A stretch of 14,182 nucleotides of DNA from CAZGOM01 sp964542875 (GCA_964542875.1 CAZIWA010000139.1:1-14182), one strand, 5' to 3'; positions 7,275 through 14,078 are shown, numbered from the stretch's first letter. A program made the numbers and translations. Notes: generated from the sequence alone by a model not told the origin.

Positions 7275-7313
7275 GAAAGGTACAAGGGATAAGGTATAAG
7301 GTACAAGTGGAAG
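7275..7313. repeat. Direct repeat, left copy (heptamer array AGGTACA type)
   Basis: From 7278 the 7-bp units are AGGTACA, AGGGATA, then AGGTATA (7292), AGGTACA (7299) and AGTGGAA (7306). The 39 bp match 8091-8129 at 36 of 39 positions in the same orientation. The copy lies in the maf/ATPase divergent gap. Confidence 0.85.
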
Positions 7314-7328
7314 CAGGGGGAGAGCCTT

Positions 7329-8099
7329 ATGAAGTCGTTTGACCGGGATCCATTTGTTGTGGCTGTGGGTTTGAAGCCTGAGGGCGTGCCTCAAGGGGCT
7401 GGGTATCCGTTTGGGTTGCCTGCGGTGAAGGCGCTTAAGCGGCTGGAGATACATCCGAAGGTGACGTTTTTTGTGGGGGATAACGGGTCGGGGAAGTCGA
7501 CGATTCTGGAGGCGATTGCGGTGGCGATGGGGTTTAATGCGGAGGGTGGGAGCAAGAATTTTAGTTTTGCGACGAAGGAGACGCATTCGCCGCTGCATGA
7601 GTATCTGGAGGTTGATCGGGGGAGGAATATCCGCAAGCCCAAGGACGGGTATTTTTTCCGGGCGGAGAGTTTTTACAACCTGGCGACGGAAGTGGAGAAG
7701 ATTGCCGATTACAACCCGCGGACTGGAAAGCACTATTTTGATTATTACGGGGGAAAATCACCTCATGTGCAATCACATGGGGAGTCGTTTTTTGGTTTTT
7801 TCAATCATCGGTTGGGGACGGATGGGGTTTATTTATTAGATGAACCGGAGGCGGCGCTTTCGCCTCAGCGGCAGATGAGTCTGATTGCGATTATGCATCG
7901 GGTGGTGTCTGAGGGGTCACAATTGATCATTGCGACGCATTCGCCGATTTTGATGGCGTATCCGGATGCGAGGATTTATCTGTTTTCAGAGCGCGGAGTG
8001 GAGACGGTGAAATATGAGGAGACGGAGCACTATCGGGTGACGCGGGAGTTTTTGAATCGACATGAAATGATGGTGAAGATGCTCATTAAAGAAAGGTAA
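7329..8099 (+). CDS. Predicted ABC/AAA-type ATPase (COG3910-like)
   Basis: This 256-aa soluble P-loop ATPase has the head-domain layout of ABC/SMC-like ATPases. Walker A is GDNGSGKST (50-58), the signature-like loop SHGES (149-153), Walker B LLDEP (169-173, with catalytic E172), and the switch His H204 in ATHSP. There is no transmembrane segment or long coiled coil, so it is neither a transporter with fused membrane domain nor a full SMC protein. It resembles the small predicted ATPases grouped as COG3910; the cellular role is unknown, and nothing here identifies a partner nuclease. The ATG at 7329 follows GGGGGAG with good spacing. It is the only plus-strand gene between maf and hemB, has G/T-ending codons, and its stop codon falls inside the right-hand copy of a 39-bp direct repeat. 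Confidence 0.88.
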   Translation: MKSFDRDPFVVAVGLKPEGVPQGAGYPFGLPAVKALKRLEIHPKVTFFVGDNGSGKSTILEAIAVAMGFNAEGGSKNFSFATKETHSPLHEYLEVDRGRNIRKPKDGYFFRAESFYNLATEVEKIADYNPRTGKHYFDYYGGKSPHVQSHGESFFGFFNHRLGTDGVYLLDEPEAALSPQRQMSLIAIMHRVVSEGSQLIIATHSPILMAYPDARIYLFSERGVETVKYEETEHYRVTREFLNRHEMMVKMLIKER

Positions 8100-8129
8100 A
8101 AGGGATAAGGTACAAGGGACAAGTGGAAG
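8091..8129. repeat. Direct repeat, right copy (overlaps the ATPase stop codon)
   Basis: In the same 7-bp register as the left copy, units are AGGTAAA (8094), AGGGATA (8101), AGGTACA (8108), AGGGACA (8115) and AGTGGAA (8122). The gene's last codon (AGG) and its TAA stop (8097-8099) are within the repeat. It differs from 7275-7313 at three positions. Confidence 0.85.
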
Positions 8130-8178
8130 AGGGGATGGGGAGTTGTTGTAGTGCATGATTAGGGTCTTAGGGGGAATG

Positions 8179-8188
8179 TGCCACCCGG
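8179..8188. repeat. Fragment of the REP-like element (TGCCACCCGG)
   Basis: This 10-bp word is identical to the right flank of the palindrome at 4974-4997 and lies 8 bp from the hemB stop, in the gap between the convergent ATPase and hemB genes. A similar word, TGCTACCCGG, is at 14066-14075. Confidence 0.35.
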
Positions 8189-8196
8189 AAGCGGGA

Positions 8197-9171
8197 TTAT
8201 TTGAGGTATTGGGCGGCGTCGGGGGCGAAGTAGGTGAGGATCATGTCCGCGCCGGCGCGGCGGATGCCGGTGAGGGTTTCGAGGACGAGCTTTTTCTCGT
8301 CGATCCAGCCGGACTGGGCGGCGGCCTTGATCATGAGGTATTCGCCGGAGACCTGGTAGGCGGCGACGGGGAGGGTGGTGGCCTGGCGGACGCGGTAGAT
8401 GATGTCGAGGTAGGCGCCGGCGGGCTTGACCATGACCATGTCCGCGCCCTCGGCTTCGTCGAGTTTGGTTTCGCGGAGGGCTTCGCGGGCGTTTGCGTAG
8501 TCCATCTGGTAAGTCTTTTTATCGCCGAAGCGTGGGGCGGAATCCAGGGCGTTGCGGAAGGGGCCGTAGAAGGCGGAGGCGTATTTGGCGGTGTAGGAGA
8601 GGATGCCGACGTTTTGGAAGTTTTCGGAATCCAGGGCGCGGCGGATGGCACCGACGCGGCCGTCCATCATGTCGCTGGGGGAGACGAAGGTGGCGCCGGC
8701 GCGGGCGTGAGAGACCGCCTGCCTGCAGAGGACTTCGATGGTTTCGTCGTTTAAGACATAGCCGGATTCGCCGACGAGGCCGTCGTGGCCGTCGGAGGAG
8801 TAGGGGTCAAGGGCGACATCGGTGAAGACGGCGAGGTCGGGGAGGTCTTTCTTGAGAAGCCTGATGGCCTGGGGGACAAGGCCTTTATCGTTGTAAGACT
8901 CCTCGGCGAGGTGGGTTTTGAGCGAGTTATCAATGGCGGGGAAAAGGACGATCGCCTGAACGCCGAGCTTCCAGGCGCGCTTGACCTCTTTACGCAGGCC
9001 GTCGAGCGAGAGCCGGTTCTGGCCGGGCATGGCCTGGATGGGGATGTTGTCCTTGCCGGCGTGGATGAAAAGCGGGTAGATGAAGCGGTCGGGGGTGAGG
9101 TCGGTTTCCCGGGCGAGGGCTCGGATGGGCGCGGAGATGCGGTTGCGGCGCGGACGGGTAGGGAGGTCCAT
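8197..9171 (-). CDS. hemB: Delta-aminolevulinic acid dehydratase (porphobilinogen synthase)
   Basis: HemB condenses two 5-aminolevulinate molecules into porphobilinogen, a cytosolic step of haem/tetrapyrrole synthesis. The 324-aa length is normal. The two active-site lysines are K196 (YTAKYASAFYGPF) and the Schiff-base K249 (VMVKPAGAYLDII). Other family motifs are YPLFIH (32-37), SPSDMMDGR (164-172) and AAYQVSGEY. The metal-site region reads DPYSSDGHDG (122-131), without the cysteine triad of zinc-dependent enzymes, so this should be the Asp-rich, magnesium-type class. The ATG at 9171 has AAGGA 8 nt upstream. It faces the ATPase gene convergently and is divergent from acs. No clear terminator is visible after its stop. 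Confidence 0.97.
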   Translation of the reverse strand: MDLPTRPRRNRISAPIRALARETDLTPDRFIYPLFIHAGKDNIPIQAMPGQNRLSLDGLRKEVKRAWKLGVQAIVLFPAIDNSLKTHLAEESYNDKGLVPQAIRLLKKDLPDLAVFTDVALDPYSSDGHDGLVGESGYVLNDETIEVLCRQAVSHARAGATFVSPSDMMDGRVGAIRRALDSENFQNVGILSYTAKYASAFYGPFRNALDSAPRFGDKKTYQMDYANAREALRETKLDEAEGADMVMVKPAGAYLDIIYRVRQATTLPVAAYQVSGEYLMIKAAAQSGWIDEKKLVLETLTGIRRAGADMILTYFAPDAAQYLK

Positions 9172-9240
9172 AAGGCGGGTCCTTGGGGGGCGGAAAGAGC
9201 CGGGGGTCTTAATAATAGCGGTGGAGGAGAGGGAGGAGAG

Positions 9241-9275
9241 TCCCGTGTCCTGTGTCCCGCGTTCCGGGTCCAGAG
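9241..9275. repeat. Degenerate 7-bp tandem array (TCCCGTG type)
   Basis: Units are TCCCGTG (9241), TCCTGTG (9248), TCCCGCG (9255), TTCCGGG (9262) and TCCAGAG (9269). Weaker heptamer-like phrasing continues to about 9299, with CAGAGTT at 9271 and 9292, exactly three units apart. It lies in the hemB/acs divergent gap. Confidence 0.55.
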
Positions 9276-9357
9276 TTTAAGAGCGCAGAGTCAGAGTTGG
9301 GAGAGCAGCGTGTGGGTTTGTCGACAGGGAAAGGTATAGGAGAGACTCAGGCTCAAC

Positions 9358-9386
9358 TTGCGGCAAAAGGCCGCTTTATCTAAATT
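9358..9386 (+). promoter_or_regulatory. Candidate acs promoter with overlapping dyad
   Basis: TTGCGG (9358-9363) and TAAATT (9381-9386) are separated by 17 bp, an acceptable sigma70-type spacing with moderate matches to consensus. A perfect inverted repeat, GCGGC-aaaag-GCCGC (9360-9374), overlaps the -35 box and spacer, where a repressor site would be expected. It could instead be a weak hairpin in a longer leader. No transcription start is known. Confidence 0.3.
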
Positions 9387-9407
9387 ACGCGTGATTGTCT
9401 TCGTTGG

Positions 9408-9424
9408 TACCCATTTCCTGGGTA
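9408..9424 (+). other. Inverted repeat in the acs leader
   Basis: TACCCA and TGGGTA form a perfect 6-bp stem around the loop TTTCC, 27 bp before the acs start codon and just upstream of its ribosome-binding region. If transcribed, this would be a short 5' UTR hairpin; it could also be a protein-binding dyad. Confidence 0.3.
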
Positions 9425-9451
9425 GGTTCCCCCTTGCGGAGTAGGTGAATA

Positions 9452-11482
9452 ATGTCGAATTCTGCGTCTCAAAGTACGTCCGGCGGAGCCGGAAATGTGT
9501 CTTCGATGCTCCATGAAACGCGGCATTTCGTGCCGAGTGCGGAGTTTTCCAAGCGGGCGAACATCAAATCGATGGCTGAGTACGAGAAGCTGTACAAGGA
9601 ATCGATCGAAAACCCTGAGAAGTTCTGGGGCGAAGCTGCGGGCCAACTGCACTGGTTCAAAAAGTGGGACAAGGTTGTCGATTGGAACCTGCCGGATGCG
9701 AAGTGGTTCGTGGGCGGGAAGACGAACATCGCCTACAACTGCCTGGACCGGCAGATCGCCGCGGGGCTGGGCGACAAGGTGGCCATCCTGTGGGAAGGCG
9801 AACCGATGCCCGGCGGCAAGCCGGAAGTGCGGAAGATCACGTACAAGGAACTGCATGCGGAAGTGTGCAAGTTCGCCAATGTGCTTAAGGGCCTGGGCGT
9901 GAAGAAGGGGGACATTGTCACCCTGTATCTGCCGATGATTCCTGAGCTGGCGGTGGCGATGCTGGCGTGTGCGCGCATCGGCGCGCCGCATTCGATTATT
10001 TTCGGCGGGTTTTCCGCTGCCGCGATCCGGGATCGCGTGGAAGACGCCAAGAGCAAGATCATTGTGACGTCCGACGGCGGCTGGCGCCGCGGCAAGGAAG
10101 TGCCGCTGAAGTTTGCGGTGGACCAGGCCGTGAACCAGCAGGAAGAAAAGCTGCAGCATCTGGTGGACCATGTGGTGGTGGTCAAGCGTACGGGCACCCA
10201 CGTGGCGATGGACGCCAAGCGCGACCACTGGTACCACGAACTGATGGCCAAAGCGCCGGCGGAATGCCCCGCAGAGCCGATGGACTCCGAAGACCTGCTG
10301 TTTGTGCTGTACACCTCCGGCTCGACGGGCAAGCCCAAGGGCATCATGCACACGACCGGCGGGTACATGGTCTATACGTACCTGACCAACAAATACACGT
10401 TCGACATGCACGGCAACGACCAGCCCGGCTTTGAAAACGACGTACACTGGTGCACGGCGGACATCGGCTGGGTGACGGGCCACAGCTATGTTGTGTACGG
10501 CGTGCTGCCCAACAAGACGACTTCGCTGATGTACGAAGGCGCGCCCGATGCGCCGGAGAAAGACCGGTTCTGGGACATCATCGAGCGGCATAAGGTGACG
10601 ATTTTCTACACGGCGCCGACGGCGATCCGGGCGTTCATGAAGTGGGGCTCGGAACATGTGACCAAGCACAACCTGTCGAGCGTCCGGCTGCTGGGCTCGG
10701 TGGGCGAACCGATCAACCCCGAAGCCTGGATGTGGTACCACGAATACATCGGCGGGAAGAAAACCCCGATCGTGGATACGTGGTGGCAGACGGAAACCGG
10801 CGGGCACATGATCACCCCGATGCCTGGGGCGACGCCGACGGTGCCGGGCTCGGCGACGCGGCCGTTCTTTGGCATCGATGTGGCGATCGTGGACAAGAAC
10901 GGCAAGGAAGTGCCGGACAACCAAGGTGGTTTCCTGGTGATCCGCAAGCCGTGGCCTTCGATGCTGCGCGGGATCATCGGCGACCGGGAACGGTTCGTGA
11001 AGACGTACTTCGGGGAAATCCCCGGGGTGTACTTCGCGGGCGACGGCGCACGCAGGGACTCGGAAGGCAACTTCTGGATCATGGGCCGCGTGGATGACGT
11101 GATCAACGTTTCGGGCCACCGGCTCGGGACGATGGAAGTGGAATCGGCCCTGGTGTCTCACCCGGCGATCGCGGAAGCGGCCGTGGTGGGCATGCCGCAC
11201 GAGATCAAGGGCACGGGCATCGCGGCTTTTGTGACGCTGCGCACGGGCTTCAAGGCGGATGACGCGCTGAAGGATTCGATCGGCAAGCATGTGACCAAGG
11301 AGATCGGCGCGATCGCGCGGCCGGACCAGATCCGGTTCAGCGATGGCCTGCCCAAGACCCGGTCGGGCAAGATCATGCGGCGTCTGCTGAGGGAACTGGC
11401 GTCGGGCAATGAGATCAAGGGTGACATGACGTCGCTTGAAGATTTCCAGTCCCTGGCCAAGCTGCGTGATACGGAGGATTAA
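9452..11482 (+). CDS. acs: Acetyl-CoA synthetase (acetate-CoA ligase, AMP-forming)
   Basis: Acs converts acetate, ATP and CoA to acetyl-CoA, AMP and pyrophosphate through an acetyl-adenylate, so it supports acetate assimilation. The 676-aa length fits the family (about 650). Motifs are the adenylation P-loop YTSGSTGKPKG (287-297), DTWWQTETGG (442-451) with the acyl-pocket Trp, GRVDDVINVSGHRLG for the hinge/A8 region, and KTRSGKIMRR (635-644). K640 is the catalytic lysine that protein acetyltransferases modify in other bacteria. An AGGTGA-like SD precedes the ATG at 9452; the first 20 or so residues are Ser/Gly-rich. Codons end mostly in C or G, unlike neighbouring plus-strand genes, suggesting high expression. 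It is monocistronic: a terminator follows 25 bp after the stop. Confidence 0.97.
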   Translation: MSNSASQSTSGGAGNVSSMLHETRHFVPSAEFSKRANIKSMAEYEKLYKESIENPEKFWGEAAGQLHWFKKWDKVVDWNLPDAKWFVGGKTNIAYNCLDRQIAAGLGDKVAILWEGEPMPGGKPEVRKITYKELHAEVCKFANVLKGLGVKKGDIVTLYLPMIPELAVAMLACARIGAPHSIIFGGFSAAAIRDRVEDAKSKIIVTSDGGWRRGKEVPLKFAVDQAVNQQEEKLQHLVDHVVVVKRTGTHVAMDAKRDHWYHELMAKAPAECPAEPMDSEDLLFVLYTSGSTGKPKGIMHTTGGYMVYTYLTNKYTFDMHGNDQPGFENDVHWCTADIGWVTGHSYVVYGVLPNKTTSLMYEGAPDAPEKDRFWDIIERHKVTIFYTAPTAIRAFMKWGSEHVTKHNLSSVRLLGSVGEPINPEAWMWYHEYIGGKKTPIVDTWWQTETGGHMITPMPGATPTVPGSATRPFFGIDVAIVDKNGKEVPDNQGGFLVIRKPWPSMLRGIIGDRERFVKTYFGEIPGVYFAGDGARRDSEGNFWIMGRVDDVINVSGHRLGTMEVESALVSHPAIAEAAVVGMPHEIKGTGIAAFVTLRTGFKADDALKDSIGKHVTKEIGAIARPDQIRFSDGLPKTRSGKIMRRLLRELASGNEIKGDMTSLEDFQSLAKLRDTED

Positions 11483-11507
11483 GCTTTTCTCCTGAATCAA
11501 TCAAACG

Positions 11508-11545
11508 CAACGCCTTGGCCGGTTAGCCAGGGCGTTGTTGTTTTA
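11508..11545 (+). terminator. Intrinsic terminator after acs
   Basis: CAACGCCTTGGC (11508-11519) pairs with GCCAGGGCGTTG (11526-11537), a 12-bp stem with one G-T pair and a 6-nt loop. A T-rich tail (TTGTTTTAG) follows. Its position just past the acs stop codon fits a Rho-independent terminator. Confidence 0.85.
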
Positions 11546-11572
11546 GTTGGGGTGGGGGAGGGAAGAGTTAAC

Positions 11573-11596
11573 CACTAAGACACGAAGACTCTAAGG
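11573..11596. repeat. Three degenerate 8-bp tandem units
   Basis: CACTAAGA (11573), CACGAAGA (11581) and CTCTAAGG (11589) follow in exact 8-bp register in the gap between the acs terminator and the ATP-grasp gene. This resembles the 7-bp arrays of other gaps but has a different period. Confidence 0.5.
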
Positions 11597-11681
11597 AAGA
11601 GTGAGGATTGGGGCGGAGCTAAAAAGGTAATCCTGGAAGAGTTCTGGGGTGTTTTTTGTGTTGTTAAGGAAAGGGTTTGCG

Positions 11682-12470
11682 ATGAAAGCGATTGCGGTTA
11701 TTGGGTTGGATGAACTGGAGTATTCGCAGATTAAGGCGTTGGTGGGTCGGCCGGTGGTAGCTCATGAATTGCTGCCTCGCATACGAGTGGATGCGGGGAG
11801 GCTGTGGGTGGAGGGGCGGTTGCCTGGTTCTGGGTTTATCGAGGTGGGTGGCATGGTGTATCACGGGATTTTTGAGCATGACCTAGAGTTTTTGGCCGCC
11901 TTGGCGCTATGGGATGGGCCGTGCCTGCCGGGTGCGCGGGGCATGATGGCTGCGCGGATGCGTTTGCCGGGATTGGTACGGGCGCTGGATGCCAGCCGCT
12001 TCGCCGGGCCGGCGCGCGGGTATGTTTCGCCTGATACGGCATTTGCGGGCGAAGGCGCACGCGTGGCCAAGTGGGGTAATTGGCATTGCGGGGAAAACAA
12101 GGAACGGTTTAATGGCGTGTTTCAGCACGCTGAAGGTTGTCTAATTGAGCCATTTATTCCGGGGCGGAGCGTAAGGATTGCGGTGATTGGCGAGAAAGCC
12201 TGGCAGATTGAGCTGGCGGGTGCGGACTGGAAAAAGAGCATTCACGATGACGCGGCGCGATTTGTGGAGCCCGACGCGGAGCTTGTGGAAGACACGCGGG
12301 CGGTGGGGCGGGCGTTTGGCGTGGAACTGCTGGCCAATGACTACATCGTGGCGGATTCTGGCAGCAAGCATTTGCTTGAAATGAATCATATTCCGAATGT
12401 GACGCGGTTTGCGCCGCTTTGGGATGCGTATCTGGCGTATGTGGTGGAATGGGCGAGGAGAGTGGGGTAA
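11682..12470 (+). CDS. ATP-grasp fold protein of unknown substrate
   Basis: This 262-aa protein looks like a RimK/glutathione-synthetase-type ATP-grasp ligase. The best evidence is the C-terminal half: IEPFIPGRSVRIAVIGEKAW (ending near residue 174) resembles the ATP-grasp strand that positions ATP, and LLEMNHIPNVTRF contains E233-x-N235, the usual Mg-binding pair. The N-terminal part begins as a beta-strand (MKAIAVIGLDE) and is less conserved. Such enzymes join a carboxylate to an amine or similar nucleophile via an acyl phosphate; the substrate cannot be told. I chose the ATG at 11682, preceded by AAGGAAAGGG, over a GTG at 11649 in frame. It stands alone, with no peptide or carrier-protein gene next to it, so a peptide-modification system is not supported here. 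Confidence 0.72.
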   Translation: MKAIAVIGLDELEYSQIKALVGRPVVAHELLPRIRVDAGRLWVEGRLPGSGFIEVGGMVYHGIFEHDLEFLAALALWDGPCLPGARGMMAARMRLPGLVRALDASRFAGPARGYVSPDTAFAGEGARVAKWGNWHCGENKERFNGVFQHAEGCLIEPFIPGRSVRIAVIGEKAWQIELAGADWKKSIHDDAARFVEPDAELVEDTRAVGRAFGVELLANDYIVADSGSKHLLEMNHIPNVTRFAPLWDAYLAYVVEWARRVG

Positions 12471-12560
12471 GAAGGCGTGGTGGGCCTCGAAGACTCGGCG
12501 CCACCTAACTGCTGTAAATGGAGGGGCAATACCTCAGAAAGATTTTTTTTGAGCAGGGGG

Positions 12561-12588
12561 TTGTGTTTGGTTTTTAGTCGGGTATAGT
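12561..12588 (+). promoter_or_regulatory. Candidate sigma70 promoter for the exonuclease operon
   Basis: TTGTGT (12561-12566) and TATAGT (12583-12588) are spaced by 16 bp in a T-rich stretch. The start codon of the exonuclease gene is 35 bp downstream, leaving room for a short leader with its AAGGGG ribosome site. This is the most convincing promoter-like sequence in the window. Confidence 0.5.
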
Positions 12589-12623
12589 ATTTGCCTTCTG
12601 ATATTCCGAAAAGGGGAAAAAGA

Positions 12624-13142
12624 ATGCCATATGTGATGGTAGACGTGGAAGCGGATGGACCGATTCCGGGTGATTATTCGATGATCAGTTTTGGGGCAGT
12701 GCTGGTGACGCCGGCGCTGGACAAGACGTTTTACGCCGAGCTCAAGCCGATCTCGGAGAAATTCAAGCCTGAGGCTTTGGAAGTGTGCGGTGCGACGCGT
12801 GAGCAGACGCTGAAGTTTGGCGACCCGAAGGCCGAGATGCAGGCATTTGCGGAGTGGATCCAAAAGGTGTCACGCAATGAGCGGCCGATGTTTATTTCGG
12901 ACAACAACGGGTTTGATTGGCAGTTTGTGAACTGGTATTTCCACCATTTCCTGGGGAGCAATCCGTTTGGGTTCAGCTCGACGAATCTGGGGTCGCTTTA
13001 CAAAGGGATGATGAAAGACACGTTTGTGAACTTCAAGCACCTGCGCAAGACGCGGCATACGCATCATCCTGTGGATGATGCGAAGGGAAATGCGGAAGCG
13101 TTTTTGAAGATGCGGGAGATGGGGCTGAAAGCGGGGTTGTAG
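12624..13142 (+). CDS. DEDDh 3'-5' exonuclease (RNase T / DnaQ-like)
   Basis: This 172-aa protein has the three exonuclease motifs. ExoI is VDVEADG with D7 and E9; ExoII is DNNGFDW with D98; ExoIII is HHPVDD with H147 and D152 in Hx4D spacing. Together these make a complete DEDDh two-metal active site, so the enzyme should trim nucleotides from 3' ends; whether RNA or DNA is the substrate cannot be told. There is no polymerase, helicase or other fused domain. The ATG at 12624 follows AAGGGG with 7-nt spacing. The stop codon TAG (13140-13142) directly abuts the GTG start of the next gene, implying translational coupling. Confidence 0.88.
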   Translation: MPYVMVDVEADGPIPGDYSMISFGAVLVTPALDKTFYAELKPISEKFKPEALEVCGATREQTLKFGDPKAEMQAFAEWIQKVSRNERPMFISDNNGFDWQFVNWYFHHFLGSNPFGFSSTNLGSLYKGMMKDTFVNFKHLRKTRHTHHPVDDAKGNAEAFLKMREMGLKAGL

Positions 13143-13979
13143 GTGGATGTTTTCAAAGTGCGAAAAGAGGAATTGCGGGGGGCGATCGATGGCCTATATA
13201 AGGTTTTTGAGCGTTATCCGAGGCCAAGAGAATTTGATTTTGCGCAGGGTCTGGTGCCTGAGGCCAAGTTGGCGCTTAGGGATGTCCATGAGAATTGGTG
13301 CTGCTGGTATCTGCCGAAAGCGGTTACGAGTTTGGGGACGGTTACTGATTTCAAACACTTTCTGCCCAGGGTGTTTGAAGTGGGGATCTATCATTGGACA
13401 ACCGGATGTTGGCCTGGAACCAAGTGCAATCCGCAGCTAAAGATCATTTTGCCGGTGGAGCTTCCGCTGTTGGCGAGGCGACTGGTTTATGCGGGATTTA
13501 ACCAATGGCCGGAGAAGGAAAAGGAAGCGGTGCAGGTTGTAGTACGTGCTGCTTGGCGGATGCGAATTGTCTGGCCGGATGATGGATTGGGGAAGCCCAT
13601 GCGAAGCAATGCATTTCTGGATGAACTATGGATGCCGTTTTACTGCCTTGTTCCGGATTTTTCCTGGGTGGTGTCTGATTGGGCTGCCGCCGTGAGAACG
13701 CCTGTATTGCGTGAACCGGCGATGATGTATCTGGCGCGTGTGCTGGTGGAGGACCGTGATGATTGTTTGGCATACGCAGAGGCGCGCGAAGCCACATCAA
13801 GGCAGAAGGCGATGATGGCCAGACTGCTTGGAAACAAAATTTTGCAGAGATTTTTAATCACAAGGGCGCAATCCGAAAATGAGGAGGAATGGATGAAAAG
13901 CCGATTGATTGAAGCATGGGATCGGGCGCGGGGATATCAGGCAGTTTGGATGGCTCATCGGCGTGAGATGCGGAAGTGA
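13143..13979 (+). CDS. Conserved-looking protein of unknown function, coupled to the exonuclease
   Basis: I cannot assign a function to this 278-aa protein. The GTG at 13143 starts immediately after the exonuclease stop, with GCGGGG about 8 nt upstream; a later GTG at 13158 is possible. The N-terminal part, YKVFERYPRPREF then DFKHFLPRVFEV (near residues 76-87), recalls a family of hypothetical proteins in Actinobacteria and other phyla that I remember with YARP-like and DFRHFLPRLLEL-like motifs. In those, a CxxC pair usually follows the first motif; here that place reads FDFAQG, so a metal site, if present in relatives, is lost. The rest is soluble, Trp-rich and mostly helical in character, with no signal peptide or membrane segment. 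The zero-gap junction suggests a function tied to the nuclease. Confidence 0.75.
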   Translation: MDVFKVRKEELRGAIDGLYKVFERYPRPREFDFAQGLVPEAKLALRDVHENWCCWYLPKAVTSLGTVTDFKHFLPRVFEVGIYHWTTGCWPGTKCNPQLKIILPVELPLLARRLVYAGFNQWPEKEKEAVQVVVRAAWRMRIVWPDDGLGKPMRSNAFLDELWMPFYCLVPDFSWVVSDWAAAVRTPVLREPAMMYLARVLVEDRDDCLAYAEAREATSRQKAMMARLLGNKILQRFLITRAQSENEEEWMKSRLIEAWDRARGYQAVWMAHRREMRK

Positions 13980-14078
13980 TTGGGGTGAGGGGAATTGCGG
14001 GTTGCGCGGAGTGGTTTTGTGTTGGCGTGTGGAAGGCCCGCCGTAGACGGGGATGTTTAATATTGTGCTACCCGGAGG

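Noticed and set aside
7329..8099. ATPase as part of a defence system (for example a nuclease pair)
   Set aside because: Neighbours are maf and hemB; no nuclease, reverse transcriptase or toxin gene adjoins it.
9380..11500. A 706-codon minus-strand open frame opposite acs
   Set aside because: Arg/His/Pro/Val-rich composition is the usual antisense translation of a GC-rich gene; acs on the plus strand has all family motifs.
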